64,000 nt of DNA from Clostridiales bacterium. Lineage in GTDB: Bacteria; Bacillota; Clostridia; Christensenellales; Aristaeellaceae. Position 1 is the first letter of the stretch, and every line of letters starts with the position of its first letter. The notes beneath the pieces were generated by a model. That model saw only the letters and a program-made list of their open reading frames with translations. It was not told the DNA's origin and made no database searches. A program made the position numbers and the translations under genes. Where the stretch lies: NCBI GenBank assembly GCA_004557125.1, contig SFET01000001.1, positions 124,001 to 188,000 of the forward strand, read 5' to 3'. Positions 42,539 to 51,139 of the stretch are shown one piece after another.

Positions 42539-44158
42539 TCAGTAGCAGCAGCTGTATCCGGCAACGGGATAGCTGGGCGCTTCCGTGGCGACCGGTGCCG
42601 GATCGCAGCAGCTTCCGCTGGTATACGTTGCCGTGCCCGTCGAAGTCACCGGATCGCAGCAGCTTCCGCTAACGTACGTCGTCGTGCCCGTCGAGGTCAC
42701 TGGGTCGCAGCAGCTTCCGCTGGTATACGTTGCTGCGCCCGTCGAAGGCACCGGATCGCAGCAGCTTCCGCCGGTATACGTCGTTGCGATTGCGCCGTTT
42801 AGCGCCGCAGCCGCCTCCTCCAGGCTCTGCACCGCGTCCGCATCCTCCAGGGAATCCACCACGTAGATGCTGCTGCGGATCATGCCCATCCAGCAAGTGT
42901 AGGGGATCACGCCGGTCTGCGTGGGCGTGAACTCCACCAGGTTGTCGCCGGGCTGAAGCGGCACCGTCAGACCGCAGGCGGGAATGACGATCTCGTTGTT
43001 GCAACCGGTGAGCTTGCCCTCCTCGGCATGGATCGTCCACTCCACCGGCACGCCGGTCTGCACCGTAATCGCAGGATAGCTGCCGTAGTCGATTTCGGAG
43101 TAGACGTACTGCACGCCGTCCTGCACCGCCGCAACGCCGTCCTTACCCATGGGGGTCGCGGCCACGCCGACGCCCGCCAATGCGAGGCCGCTGACGAGCA
43201 TGCTCATGCCCATCAGCACCACCAGAATCGCCGATACGATGCGCATGGGCCGGGCGAACCTCTGGTTCAGCTTGCCGCCGATCAGGCCGATGCACAGCAT
43301 CAGCGGCACCGTGCCCAGGCTGAAGCAGAGCATCGACAGCGCGCCCATCCACCAGCTTCCGGTGGAGAGAGCATAGAGCTGCATGGACTGCAGTGGGCCG
43401 CAGGGCATCAGGCCGTTGGCTAGGCCGATGATGAAGGAGGAATGCCCCGCGCTCCTGCCCAGAATGCGCTGGCTCAGACCCTTGGGCATGCTGAGGGTGA
43501 AGCGCCGCAGCCAAGCGAAGCCGCCCAGCAGGTTCAGCGCCATGATCAGCATGAACGCCGCCGCGGCGATCTGAATGCAGGCCTTGGCGGTGCTGCTGAT
43601 GCTGATGGCCATGCCCAGCGCGCCCACCACGCCGCCGATCACTGTGTAGGAGATCACGCGGCCCAGGTTGTACATGAGATTCGCCCGGGCGGGCCTGCGT
43701 CCCTTCTGGGCGGCGTTGGCGCTCTGGGCGATGTTGATGCCGCCGCACATGGCCACGCAGTGCAGCGAGGTCATCAGGCCCAGCACCAGCAGCATGCCCA
43801 GGCTCATGCCCGCGCGGGCCACCGGAAACGCACTCATCCAGTCGGCCACCACCGTGCGGGTCATGACCCAATAGATGGCCGCCAGCGCCAGCAGCAGCAC
43901 GAGCAGCTGCATCGCGTCCTTCCAAAGAGGACGGCGCTTCTTTTCTGCAACGAGGGTGTAGCCTGCGTCCGCAATCCGCGCGGCGATGCGCTCGAAGGGC
44001 AGCGCATCCGCATCCCACAGCGCCGTCAGCGTGCCCTTGCGGAAGCTCACCCGCACGTCCTTCAGACCCTCCAGATCCTTCAGTGCGCGTGCAACGGCCG
44101 CCTCACAGTGCACACAGTGCATGCCCTCCACGCGCCAGGTTCTGCGAACATAGCTCAT
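42539..44158 (-). CDS. HMA - TauE/SafE-like (DsbD-type) - cupredoxin protein with C-terminal CCDP repeats
   Basis: A 539-residue multidomain protein. Residues 5-70 are a heavy-metal-associated domain with GMHCVHC. After a basic linker there are about six to eight helices of the sulfite-exporter TauE/SafE or DsbD-type urease-accessory fold, with LHCVAMCGGINI and GLANGLMPCGPLQSMQ. Residues about 345-450 look like a cupredoxin-type domain (GCNNEIVIPACG, PYTCWMGMI). The tail (459-526) is four 17-residue repeats around GSCCDPV, ending GYSCCY. Overall it is a copper or redox trafficking protein in the membrane, paired with the DUF2318 gene two bases upstream. Confidence 0.85.
   Translation of the reverse strand: MSYVRRTWRVEGMHCVHCEAAVARALKDLEGLKDVRVSFRKGTLTALWDADALPFERIAARIADAGYTLVAEKKRRPLWKDAMQLLVLLLALAAIYWVMTRTVVADWMSAFPVARAGMSLGMLLVLGLMTSLHCVAMCGGINIAQSANAAQKGRRPARANLMYNLGRVISYTVIGGVVGALGMAISISSTAKACIQIAAAAFMLIMALNLLGGFAWLRRFTLSMPKGLSQRILGRSAGHSSFIIGLANGLMPCGPLQSMQLYALSTGSWWMGALSMLCFSLGTVPLMLCIGLIGGKLNQRFARPMRIVSAILVVLMGMSMLVSGLALAGVGVAATPMGKDGVAAVQDGVQYVYSEIDYGSYPAITVQTGVPVEWTIHAEEGKLTGCNNEIVIPACGLTVPLQPGDNLVEFTPTQTGVIPYTCWMGMIRSSIYVVDSLEDADAVQSLEEAAAALNGAIATTYTGGSCCDPVPSTGAATYTSGSCCDPVTSTGTTTYVSGSCCDPVTSTGTATYTSGSCCDPAPVATEAPSYPVAGYSCCY
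42589..42806 (-). repeat. four tandem 51-base repeats encoding CCDP units
   Basis: Copies begin about 42601, 42652, 42703 and 42754 with a strict 51-base period. Each encodes 17 residues with the core SGSCCDPV, so the repeat is in frame and lies within the C-terminal tail of the 42539-44158 protein. Confidence 0.9.
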
Positions 44159-44689
44159 TTAGAACACCTTCCAGTTTTTGAAGGAGGAGGCCCCCTCCGC
44201 AAGCACCGATTCCGGCACCACGATCTTCTCGCCCTCCAGCTGATATCCCGACACCGGCTTCGGATTGCAGCCGCCCGATACCTTGCCAACGGAGTTCAGC
44301 GCGAAGCGGTTGCCGCAGTTCTGGCACACCAGCGCGCCATTCTGATACTCGAAGTAGGCGTAGGGTGAGCCCGCGCACACCTGACAGGTGTTGTAGGCCA
44401 GCTGCGGCGCCCCCGCATCGTCGATCAGCGCAATCAGCTGCATGGTGGTGCCATCCTGATTCCAGTCGATGAACAGCGGCTGCTCCGAAAGTTCGACCAG
44501 CGGAATCGTCAGGCCCTCCACCGCAACCTCTGCCACGGGCTCCGCTTCCGCGATCTGTGCCGCAGGTTCCGCAGTTGTCACAGCAGTCTCCTCGGTCGCA
44601 GCGGGCGCCGTCGCGCTGCCTCCGCAGCCGGTCAGAATCACAGCCAGCGCGCACAGAAGTGCAGCCCGGACAAAAATGCTCCTTTTCAT
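44159..44689 (-). CDS. DUF2318 domain lipoprotein
   Basis: A 176-residue protein with a lipobox ILTGCG (Cys at about 22), followed by a low-complexity Ala/Glu/Thr linker to about residue 60. The DUF2318 domain has two CxxC pairs, YNTCQVCAGSP and LVCQNCGNRF, followed by GGCNPKP. The family accompanies FtrABCD/FetM-like iron or copper uptake, where it may receive electrons. It starts the two-gene operon with the HMA-TauE protein and has its own promoter. Confidence 0.88.
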   Translation of the reverse strand: MKRSIFVRAALLCALAVILTGCGGSATAPAATEETAVTTAEPAAQIAEAEPVAEVAVEGLTIPLVELSEQPLFIDWNQDGTTMQLIALIDDAGAPQLAYNTCQVCAGSPYAYFEYQNGALVCQNCGNRFALNSVGKVSGGCNPKPVSGYQLEGEKIVVPESVLAEGASSFKNWKVF

Positions 44690-44762
44690 GCTTCCTCATC
44701 CCTTTCACCGCGCTCCGCGCGGCCGGTTCCATTTCCATTCCTTTCCGATACCCGGTAGAGGT

Positions 44763-44790
44763 ATTATAGCACATCATTCCATTTAGTCAA
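44763..44790 (-). promoter_or_regulatory. promoter of the copper/redox operon
   Basis: The minus strand reads TTGACT (44790-44785), 16 bases, TATAAT (44768-44763). No clear metal-responsive repeat was found next to it. Confidence 0.7.
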
Positions 44791-44866
44791 TAGGTTTTAT
44801 CGGTTATAAAAGAATGAACAGATTTTGAACGGCTTTCCGGTCGCATGGTCCAGGATTTCGAGCGTC

Positions 44867-44900
44867 AAAAAAAGCGGAAGCTGCGATGTGCAGCTTCCGC
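44867..44900 (-). terminator. terminator of the sugar operon
   Basis: A perfect 11-bp stem (44890-44900 with 44874-44884), 5-base loop, then seven Ts on the minus strand, 29 bases after the permease gene. Confidence 0.93.
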
Positions 44901-44928
44901 TGGATCCGTTTTCGGAAAAGCCGAATGC

Positions 44929-45936
44929 TCAATGGCTCCGGGAGAACTTTGCGCGAATGGCCGGGATGGCAATTTGAATGAACACGGCCAGCAGCAGGAT
45001 GGAGCCCTTGATGGTGTCGTTGATGAGGGCGTCCAGGCCCAGAGAGGAGATGATCTTGTCGATGATGGTGTAGCTCATCGCGCCGAAGAGCACGCCCAGC
45101 AGCTTGCCCTTGCCGCCGCTCATGCTGATGCCGCCGATGACGACCGCCGCGATGGCGTACATCTCGTTGCTGCGGCCGATGGTCGCCGGGTCGACGGAGC
45201 CGTTCATGGCCAGCCACATGAAGGTGCTGACGCCGCAGAGCAGGCCGGTGATGGTGTACACCGCCACCTGCGTCCACTCCACATTGATGCCCGCCAGGCG
45301 TGCAGCGCGCTCATTGCTACCGATGGCATAGATGCTGCGGCCGAACTTGGTGTTGGTGGACATGAACACCATGATCACCGTGACCAGAAGCAGGATCACG
45401 CCGGCCATGGGGATCAGCCCCGCAACCTTGTACTGGCCGAATTTGTAGAAGGGATCGTAGGCGCTGAGCGTGCCTTCCATATTGTAGATGGACAGGCGCA
45501 GCGTGCGCAGGTAGTACTGAGCCACGGAGCGGTAGATCAGCATGGTGGCCAGGGTGACGATGAAGGGCGGCATCTTGACCTTGCCGATGAGGATGCCGTT
45601 GAAGAAGCCCAGCAGCGCGCCCACCGCCAGCACCGCCAGCAGCGTGAGGAAGATGGAGTTCTTCGCGTTGAATACGACCACGCCGATGCCGCCGATCAGC
45701 GAGAGCATGGAGCCAACGGACAGGTCGATGCCGCCGGTGATGATGACCAGGCCCATGCCGAAGGCCATGATGCCCACGACGGCGGAGTGGCGCAGGATGT
45801 TCATCACGCCGTTCAGGGTAGTCGCGCCGGCATTGATGATCAGATAGGCGATCAGGATGCAGGCGAAAATCAATACAAAGCTGTAATTGCCCAGTATTTT
45901 GGTGATCGATCGATTGTTGCGCTTCGTGGTGTTCAT
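44929..45936 (-). CDS. RbsC-type sugar ABC permease
   Basis: A 335-residue polytopic permease of the BPD_transp_2/RbsC family, with GIDLSVGSMLSLIGG near residue 70 and the C-terminal GGISMSGGKGKLLG. It starts four bases before the end of the ATPase gene. With the RbsA-like ATPase and the D-ribose/galactose-type binding protein it makes a pentose- or polyol-type importer. Confidence 0.92.
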   Translation of the reverse strand: MNTTKRNNRSITKILGNYSFVLIFACILIAYLIINAGATTLNGVMNILRHSAVVGIMAFGMGLVIITGGIDLSVGSMLSLIGGIGVVVFNAKNSIFLTLLAVLAVGALLGFFNGILIGKVKMPPFIVTLATMLIYRSVAQYYLRTLRLSIYNMEGTLSAYDPFYKFGQYKVAGLIPMAGVILLLVTVIMVFMSTNTKFGRSIYAIGSNERAARLAGINVEWTQVAVYTITGLLCGVSTFMWLAMNGSVDPATIGRSNEMYAIAAVVIGGISMSGGKGKLLGVLFGAMSYTIIDKIISSLGLDALINDTIKGSILLLAVFIQIAIPAIRAKFSRSH

Positions 45937-47441
45937 TGTCCAACCGCCCCTTCCCCAGCGTTGATGGCATTTGTGGCAGCGAGCATGACCCGCTCCTCGC
46001 TGATCTCCTCGTGGCGCAGCACGCTCTGGATGTTGCCGTGGTAGAAGACCACGCAGCGGTCCGCCACCTTCTGCAGCTCCGGAATCTCCAGCGTGTTGAC
46101 CAGGATGGTCTTTCCATTCTGCGCCAGCTGCAAAATCAGCTTGTAGATTTCGGATTTGGCGCCGACGTCAATGCCCTGGGTGGGATTGTCCATCAGCAAA
46201 ATATCCGCCTCGGTGTTCAACCAGCGGGCCAGGATCACCTTCTGCTGGTTGCCGCCGCTGAGGCTGGTGATGAGGTCCGAATCTCCATTGCAGCGGATGT
46301 TCAGCATGCCCCGCAGCCGCTCAAATTTCTGCCGCTCCATTTTCTTGCGGATCAGCGGCTTCTTCGCCGAGAGCGTGTGCTCGGACACATAGTTGTTCTC
46401 CAGCAGCGTAAAGTCCGGCAGGATGGAGTTCTCCTTGCGGTTGGCGGCGATCATGGCGATCTTGTTGCGCATCGCCTTGTGAATGCGGTTGCCCGCCACC
46501 GCCGTGCCCATGACCTTGCAGCTTCCGCCGGTCTCCGGCATCACGCCGAAGATGGTCTGCATCAGTTCGCTCACACCCGCGCCCTTCAGGCCGGTGAAGC
46601 CCACAACCTCGCCGCGGCGGATGCTGAGATTCACATTCTCAAAGCCGTGGCCGGAGTAATTTTCCAGTTCAAGAATCGGTTCGCCCAGCTCGCGGGGCGT
46701 GTAAATCTCCGAATCGGAGTAGCTGTTGCCCACCATCAGCTTCGTGACTTCCGTGGGCGTGATTTCGGCGATTTCGCCGCTGCGGATCATCTGTCCGTTG
46801 CGCAGCACGGTGTAGCGGTTCGCGATGGTGAAGATCTCCGTCATCTTGTGCGAGATGAAGATGAAGGACTTGCCGCTCTCCTGCAGATGGCGCACAATGC
46901 CGAACAGGTGCTCGATTTCCTTGTTGTTCAGCGCCGTGGTGGGCTCGTCCAGAATCAGCAGCTTGGCGTTGGCGTGCAGCGCCTTCGCGATCTCCAGCAG
47001 CTGCTTCTTGCTGGTCTCCAGTTCGCTTACCATGGCGGTGGGGTCGATGTCCACGCCCAGCTCCTGAAACAGCTCGTGGGTCTGGGCGATCATGCGCTTC
47101 TTGTCCAGCGTGCCGGCCTTGGTCAGCAGCTCCTTGCGAAGAAAGATGTTTTCGTAGACCTTGAGATCGTTGAAAAGATTCAGCTCCTGATGAACGAAGG
47201 CGATGCCCGCCTGTTCGGAGGACTGAACCGTGACGTGATCCATTTCCTGACCGTCAAAGACAATCTTGCCGGCATCGCGGGTATATACGCCGGCCAGGAT
47301 GTTCATCAGGGTGGATTTGCCCGCGCCGTTTTCGCCCAGCAGCGCATGCACCTCGCCCTTGCGCACCGAAAAATCCACCTTGTCCAGCACGGTCACCCCA
47401 AAGAATGCCTTCGTGATCCCTGACATTTGGAGTATATCCAT
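45933..47441 (-). CDS. RbsA/MglA-type sugar ABC ATPase (two cassettes)
   Basis: A 502-residue double ATPase. The first cassette has GENGAGKSTLMNILAG (about 36) and LILDEPTTALNNKE; the signature, LETSKKQLLEIAKAL, is the shortened form usual in this group. The second cassette keeps GLKGAGVSELMQTIFG as a degenerate Walker A and LSGGNQQKVILARWL. This asymmetry is normal for RbsA. The gene follows the binding-protein gene after a spacer with two hairpins. Confidence 0.93.
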   Translation of the reverse strand: MDILQMSGITKAFFGVTVLDKVDFSVRKGEVHALLGENGAGKSTLMNILAGVYTRDAGKIVFDGQEMDHVTVQSSEQAGIAFVHQELNLFNDLKVYENIFLRKELLTKAGTLDKKRMIAQTHELFQELGVDIDPTAMVSELETSKKQLLEIAKALHANAKLLILDEPTTALNNKEIEHLFGIVRHLQESGKSFIFISHKMTEIFTIANRYTVLRNGQMIRSGEIAEITPTEVTKLMVGNSYSDSEIYTPRELGEPILELENYSGHGFENVNLSIRRGEVVGFTGLKGAGVSELMQTIFGVMPETGGSCKVMGTAVAGNRIHKAMRNKIAMIAANRKENSILPDFTLLENNYVSEHTLSAKKPLIRKKMERQKFERLRGMLNIRCNGDSDLITSLSGGNQQKVILARWLNTEADILLMDNPTQGIDVGAKSEIYKLILQLAQNGKTILVNTLEIPELQKVADRCVVFYHGNIQSVLRHEEISEERVMLAATNAINAGEGAVGQ

Positions 47442-47469
47442 GTTCCATTCTCCCCTTGCTTTTTAAAGA

Positions 47470-47545
47470 CGCCCGGCAGCAAGATCCGCCGGGCGCTCGA
47501 TAAGCCCCATTTTTTGCGCGGGCGCAGCAAGGATGCCGCGCCCGC
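47470..47545 (-). other. two intercistronic hairpins between receptor and ATPase genes
   Basis: Stem 1 pairs 47538-47545 with 47518-47525 (8 bp); stem 2 pairs 47488-47495 with 47470-47477 (8 bp) and is followed by TCTTT. They probably reduce transcription or protect the receptor message, giving more receptor than ATPase. Confidence 0.6.
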
Positions 47546-47554
47546 AATCAGGGA

Positions 47555-48592
47555 TTATTCGGCAGCAACGGCGTCGCCGAAGCCGCGGAAGTCGTTGACG
47601 TTGGTCGCATCGACAACGTCGACCGGGATGACGTGGTCCTTGGTGACCTCGCCGCCGTCCAGATAGGTGATCATGTCGTCGCAGGCGATCTGGATCATGG
47701 CCGGATCGTAGGTGACGGTGAACAGGTCGGCAAGACCCGCAACCTCAGCGGCGTAGTCCTTCTGATGGATGCCCTTGATGACGGAGTACATCTCGTTCAG
47801 ACCGGAGGAGGAGGCCAGGTGCACGCCGGCGGCGAGGAAGGCTTCCTTCTTGGCGGTGTCGATCTCGGAGGACTTCAGGGCCTCCAGGATGCCCATGCCG
47901 ATCTCATCGTCGTGGGTGAAGATCCACTTGTACTCGGCGATCTCCTCAACGGTACGGCTGTCCAGCCACTCGGTGAAGAGCTTCTTGCCCTCGCTGCGGC
48001 TCCATCCGGTGTAGGCAGTGGACTCGATGGCGTCCACCTGCTCCTGGGTCCAGCCGTTCTCCAGCAGCACGCCGAAGAAGCCGTCGTTGCGCATCTGCGG
48101 CACGGAGGAGTTGTCACCGGGCATGATCAGGATCTTGTCGCCCGGAACCATGCCGGCAGCGATGAAGCGCTTCGCGGTCTCGGCGCCGATGCCCTCGTTG
48201 TCGCCCTTGACGGAGGCAACAGCCTGCTCGGCCACGGTGTCGATGACGCGGTCAAACATGACGAACGGGATGCCGGAGTCGGCCAGCTTCTTCATGGTCG
48301 TCTCCAGGGTGTTGTCCTGGGGCAGGATGACGATGGACTTGGCGGACTCGTTCTCGATGATGTCCTCAACCTGGGAGATCTGGTTCGCCGGATCGGCGGA
48401 AGAGATGACCTTGGCGGTGTACTTGCCCTCGGCGTTGATGGCCTCGGCCTTTTCCTCGGCGTAGGTCAGCACAGCGCCGGTCCAGCCGTGGTCGGCATTG
48501 GGAACGAGAATGGCGATATCGGTGCCGGCTGCAAAGGCAGCTGCGGAGCACACGAGCATCAGAGCGAGCAACAGAGCAACAATCTTCTTCAT
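47555..48592 (-). CDS. sugar ABC transporter substrate-binding protein (MglB/RbsB-type)
   Basis: A 345-residue Peripla_BP_4-type receptor. The signal peptide MKKIVALLLALMLVCSAAAF ends at FAA near residue 22; there is no Cys of a lipobox in place. Mature start TDIAILVPNADHGWTGAVLT and the core PFVMFDRVIDT, FTHDDEIGMGILEAL are typical of galactose/ribose-like binding proteins. The neighbouring dehydrogenase and isomerase genes suggest a sugar acid, polyol or rare sugar ligand. Confidence 0.92.
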   Translation of the reverse strand: MKKIVALLLALMLVCSAAAFAAGTDIAILVPNADHGWTGAVLTYAEEKAEAINAEGKYTAKVISSADPANQISQVEDIIENESAKSIVILPQDNTLETTMKKLADSGIPFVMFDRVIDTVAEQAVASVKGDNEGIGAETAKRFIAAGMVPGDKILIMPGDNSSVPQMRNDGFFGVLLENGWTQEQVDAIESTAYTGWSRSEGKKLFTEWLDSRTVEEIAEYKWIFTHDDEIGMGILEALKSSEIDTAKKEAFLAAGVHLASSSGLNEMYSVIKGIHQKDYAAEVAGLADLFTVTYDPAMIQIACDDMITYLDGGEVTKDHVIPVDVVDATNVNDFRGFGDAVAAE

Positions 48593-48651
48593 GGTTATCC
48601 TCCTATTTTTATCGGCTGTGCGCCGATAGAATCGCTATGTACCGGTTTACT

Positions 48652-49794
48652 TTACATCTCAACCCACTTGGAGTTGTTCGCGGCGCTCTCGATGACCGCG
48701 TGCACGAACTTCACGCCCTCAACGCCCTCGTCCACGGTGGGATAGATGAACTGGGACGCGTCCTCGCCGTTGCGCTTGGCAAGCAGCGCGGAGACGTAGT
48801 TCTGATAGAGGTTGGCAAAGGCGACGTACAGGCCTTCCGGATGTCCGGAGGGAACGCGCGCGCAGGCGCCGGCCTTCTCGGTGACGGCGGGGGTGTTGCG
48901 CTGAATCAGCTGGGTCGCGCCGTTCTTGGGCGTATAGCGCACCACGTCCGGCGTCTCCTGCGCCCACTCCAGCGAGCCCTTGTCGCCGTAGATGCGCACC
49001 GCCAGGCCGTTGCAGTGGCCCGCGGCCACCTGGCTGCACCAGTATGCGCCGTTCGCGCCGTTGTCGTACTCCACGATGATGTTGGCGTTGAGATCCAGGG
49101 CCTTTCCGTAGGTGTTGGTGGTGGCCAGCAGGCGCTTGATCTTCAGCCCAGTGATGAAGCCAACGTAGTTCTCAATGTGGGTGCCGATGTCGCCCACGCA
49201 GTTGGATGCGCCCGTCATCTTGGGATCGGTGCGCCACACGGCCATGTTCAATTCGGCCTTGTTGTCCGGATCCAGCTCGTCCAGCAGCCAGTCCTGGGCG
49301 TACTCCGCGTTGACGGACACGACCTTGCCGATCTTGCCCTCGGCGACCATCTCGCGCATGACGCGGGACATGCAGTAGCCGGTGTAGCCGTGGGTCACGC
49401 CGAACAGCAGATCCTTCTCCTCCGCGGTGCGCTTGAGATCCTCCGCCTGCTCCACGGTGAAGCACAGCGGCTTTTCGCACACCACGTTGATGCCGGCCTC
49501 CAGGAAGGCCTTGGCCACCGGATAGTGGGTGCTGTTGGGGGTCACGATGGACACGAAGTCGATGCCGTCGTCGCGGGCGGCCTCCTTCTGCGCCATCTCC
49601 TTGTAATCTGCATACACGCGCTCGGGATCCAGGCAGTAGGTCTCGCCGGTCTCCTTGTTGAGCGCCTCGCGGGTGCTGAAGCAGCCTGCGACCAGCTCCA
49701 CGCGGGGATCAAAGTTGATGGCCTTGCGGTGCACCTCGCCGATGAAGGCCTGCATGCTGCCGCCGACCATGCCGTAACGAATCTTCTTAGCCAT
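48652..49794 (-). CDS. Gfo/Idh/MocA family oxidoreductase
   Basis: A 380-residue NAD(P)-dependent dehydrogenase. The N-terminal Rossmann fold opens IRYGMVGGSMQAFIGEVHRK (about 5-24), and VVCEKPLCFTVEQAEDL near residue 100 holds the EKP motif with the catalytic-site Lys. GASNCVGDIGTHIENYV gives the family His-containing D-x-x-x-H segment near residue 195. It likely oxidises or epimerises the imported sugar. It lies 24 bases after the isomerase gene and 59 before the receptor gene. Confidence 0.93.
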   Translation of the reverse strand: MAKKIRYGMVGGSMQAFIGEVHRKAINFDPRVELVAGCFSTREALNKETGETYCLDPERVYADYKEMAQKEAARDDGIDFVSIVTPNSTHYPVAKAFLEAGINVVCEKPLCFTVEQAEDLKRTAEEKDLLFGVTHGYTGYCMSRVMREMVAEGKIGKVVSVNAEYAQDWLLDELDPDNKAELNMAVWRTDPKMTGASNCVGDIGTHIENYVGFITGLKIKRLLATTNTYGKALDLNANIIVEYDNGANGAYWCSQVAAGHCNGLAVRIYGDKGSLEWAQETPDVVRYTPKNGATQLIQRNTPAVTEKAGACARVPSGHPEGLYVAFANLYQNYVSALLAKRNGEDASQFIYPTVDEGVEGVKFVHAVIESAANNSKWVEM

Positions 49795-49818
49795 ACTTAC
49801 GCTCCTTTTCCGCGCGGA

Positions 49819-50808
49819 TCAGTTCGCAATCGCGTCGTCAAACTTGAAGGTGGAGGGCTTGAAGTCCACCTTGTGCACGAAGGCCGCGGCCTCGGTGGCG
49901 CCGTCGATGCGATCCATGCCGCTGTCCTCCCACTCCACGGAGAGCGGGCCATCGTAGCCGCCGGCGTTGAGCACGCGGATGATCTCCTCAAAGTTCACAT
50001 CACCGTGGCCCAGCGAGCGGAAGTTCCAGCCGCGGCGCAGGTCGCCGAAGTCGATGTGGGAGCCCAGCAGGCCGCTGCGGCCGTCCAGCGTGACGGCGGC
50101 GTCCTTCATGTGGACGTGGTACACGCGGTCGATGAAGTCCTGCAGGAACAGGTGCGGCTTGATGCCCTGCCAGATCAGGTGGCTGGGGTCGAAGTTCAGG
50201 CCGAACTCGGGGCGATCCGCAAACTTCTCCAGCAGCTTCTTGGTGGAATAGTAGTCAAAGGCGATCTCGCCGGGGTGCACCTCCAGCGCGAACACCACGC
50301 CGTGCTTCTTGAACTCGTCCAGGATGGGCGTCCACAGGCGCACGATCTCGTCGAAGCCGTCCTCGACCATCTGCTCGGTGGTCTGCGGGAAGGAGTAGAG
50401 ATAGCGCCAGATCGGGGAGCCGGTGAAGCCGGTGATGATCTTCACGCCGAACTTCTCCGCCACGGCGGGGGCCTTCTTCATGGTCTCGATGCCCCAGTTG
50501 CGGATGGCCTCAGGCTGATCCGCCAGAGCTGCGGGCGCAAAGTTGTTCAGGCGCGGATCGGGCGCATCGCCCACGCACTGGCCGATGATGTGGCAGGCCA
50601 GCGCCTTCATGATCAGGCCGTTCTTCTCCAGGTTTTCCTTGATCCAGGCCACGTAGGCGTCGTCCGTCAGGGCGCGGTCGATATCGATGCCGTTGCCCCA
50701 GCAGGCCACTTCCAGGCCGTCATAGCCCATCTTCTTGGCGAGCACGCACAGCTCGTCAAACGGCAGATCCGCCCACTGGCAGGTGCAGAGCGTTACAGGT
50801 CTTCCCAT
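49819..50808 (-). CDS. sugar phosphate isomerase/epimerase (xylose isomerase-like TIM barrel)
   Basis: A 329-residue AP_endonuc_2-fold protein. Segments consistent with the metal site are FALEVHPGEIAFDYYST (Glu), NFDPSHLIWQG, VYHVHMKDA and GPLSVEWEDSGMDR. It would interconvert ketose and aldose or epimerise a keto-sugar, working with the dehydrogenase downstream. First gene of the sugar operon: the promoter and a palindromic site lie just upstream. Confidence 0.92.
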   Translation of the reverse strand: MGRPVTLCTCQWADLPFDELCVLAKKMGYDGLEVACWGNGIDIDRALTDDAYVAWIKENLEKNGLIMKALACHIIGQCVGDAPDPRLNNFAPAALADQPEAIRNWGIETMKKAPAVAEKFGVKIITGFTGSPIWRYLYSFPQTTEQMVEDGFDEIVRLWTPILDEFKKHGVVFALEVHPGEIAFDYYSTKKLLEKFADRPEFGLNFDPSHLIWQGIKPHLFLQDFIDRVYHVHMKDAAVTLDGRSGLLGSHIDFGDLRRGWNFRSLGHGDVNFEEIIRVLNAGGYDGPLSVEWEDSGMDRIDGATEAAAFVHKVDFKPSTFKFDDAIAN

Positions 50809-50868
50809 ATTTTTCTACCTCCGTTTTCATCTCGTCAGATTCTAGCACAACCCCAATCTTACCGATTC

Positions 50869-50880
50869 GTGCACGTGCAC
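50869..50880. promoter_or_regulatory. 12-bp palindrome, LacI-type operator candidate
   Basis: A perfect palindrome of two GTGCAC units, centred on CG, about 16-27 bases downstream of the expected transcript start of the sugar operon. Palindromes with a central CG are typical of LacI/GalR-family operators. Confidence 0.5.
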
Positions 50881-50902
50881 ATGGCATCATGCTGTTATCT
50901 AT

Positions 50903-50931
50903 ATCATACAACTTTATACCACCATTGTCAA
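50903..50931 (-). promoter_or_regulatory. promoter of the sugar operon
   Basis: The minus strand reads TTGACA (50931-50926), 17 bases, TATGAT (50908-50903). The remainder of the 50809-51139 spacer holds the palindrome and the two amt terminators, and no gene. Confidence 0.8.
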
Positions 50932-50977
50932 CTCAAACTTAACATCAAAATGCTTCCTCACTCATATTTTCCGCAAT

Positions 50978-51020
50978 AAAAAAACGCGCCTGTCTGTAAC
51001 AAGCATTCCCCCGCAGGCGC
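50978..51020 (-). terminator. second terminator after the Amt-PII gene
   Basis: A 7-bp GC stem (51014-51020 with 50986-50992) with a long loop, followed on the minus strand by CGTTTTTTT. Confidence 0.65.
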
Positions 51021-51065
51021 ATTCGTGCGCGCCGGATTTGCGCCGCTCATATCCTTCCGCACACA

Positions 51066-51096
51066 AAGAGACCCGGAGCATTCGCTGCTCCGGGCC
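51066..51096 (-). terminator. first terminator after the Amt-PII gene
   Basis: A 9-bp stem (51086-51094 with 51072-51080), 5-base loop, followed by TCTCTTTGTG on the minus strand. Confidence 0.65.
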
Positions 51097-51139
51097 TTTC
51101 GATTTATTTTCTGCACAAACAGATTTTTCGGCTCGCCGA

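Noticed and set aside
42589..42806. 51-base repeats as a CRISPR array
   Set aside because: The repeats are contiguous, in frame, without unique spacers, and encode CCDP units.
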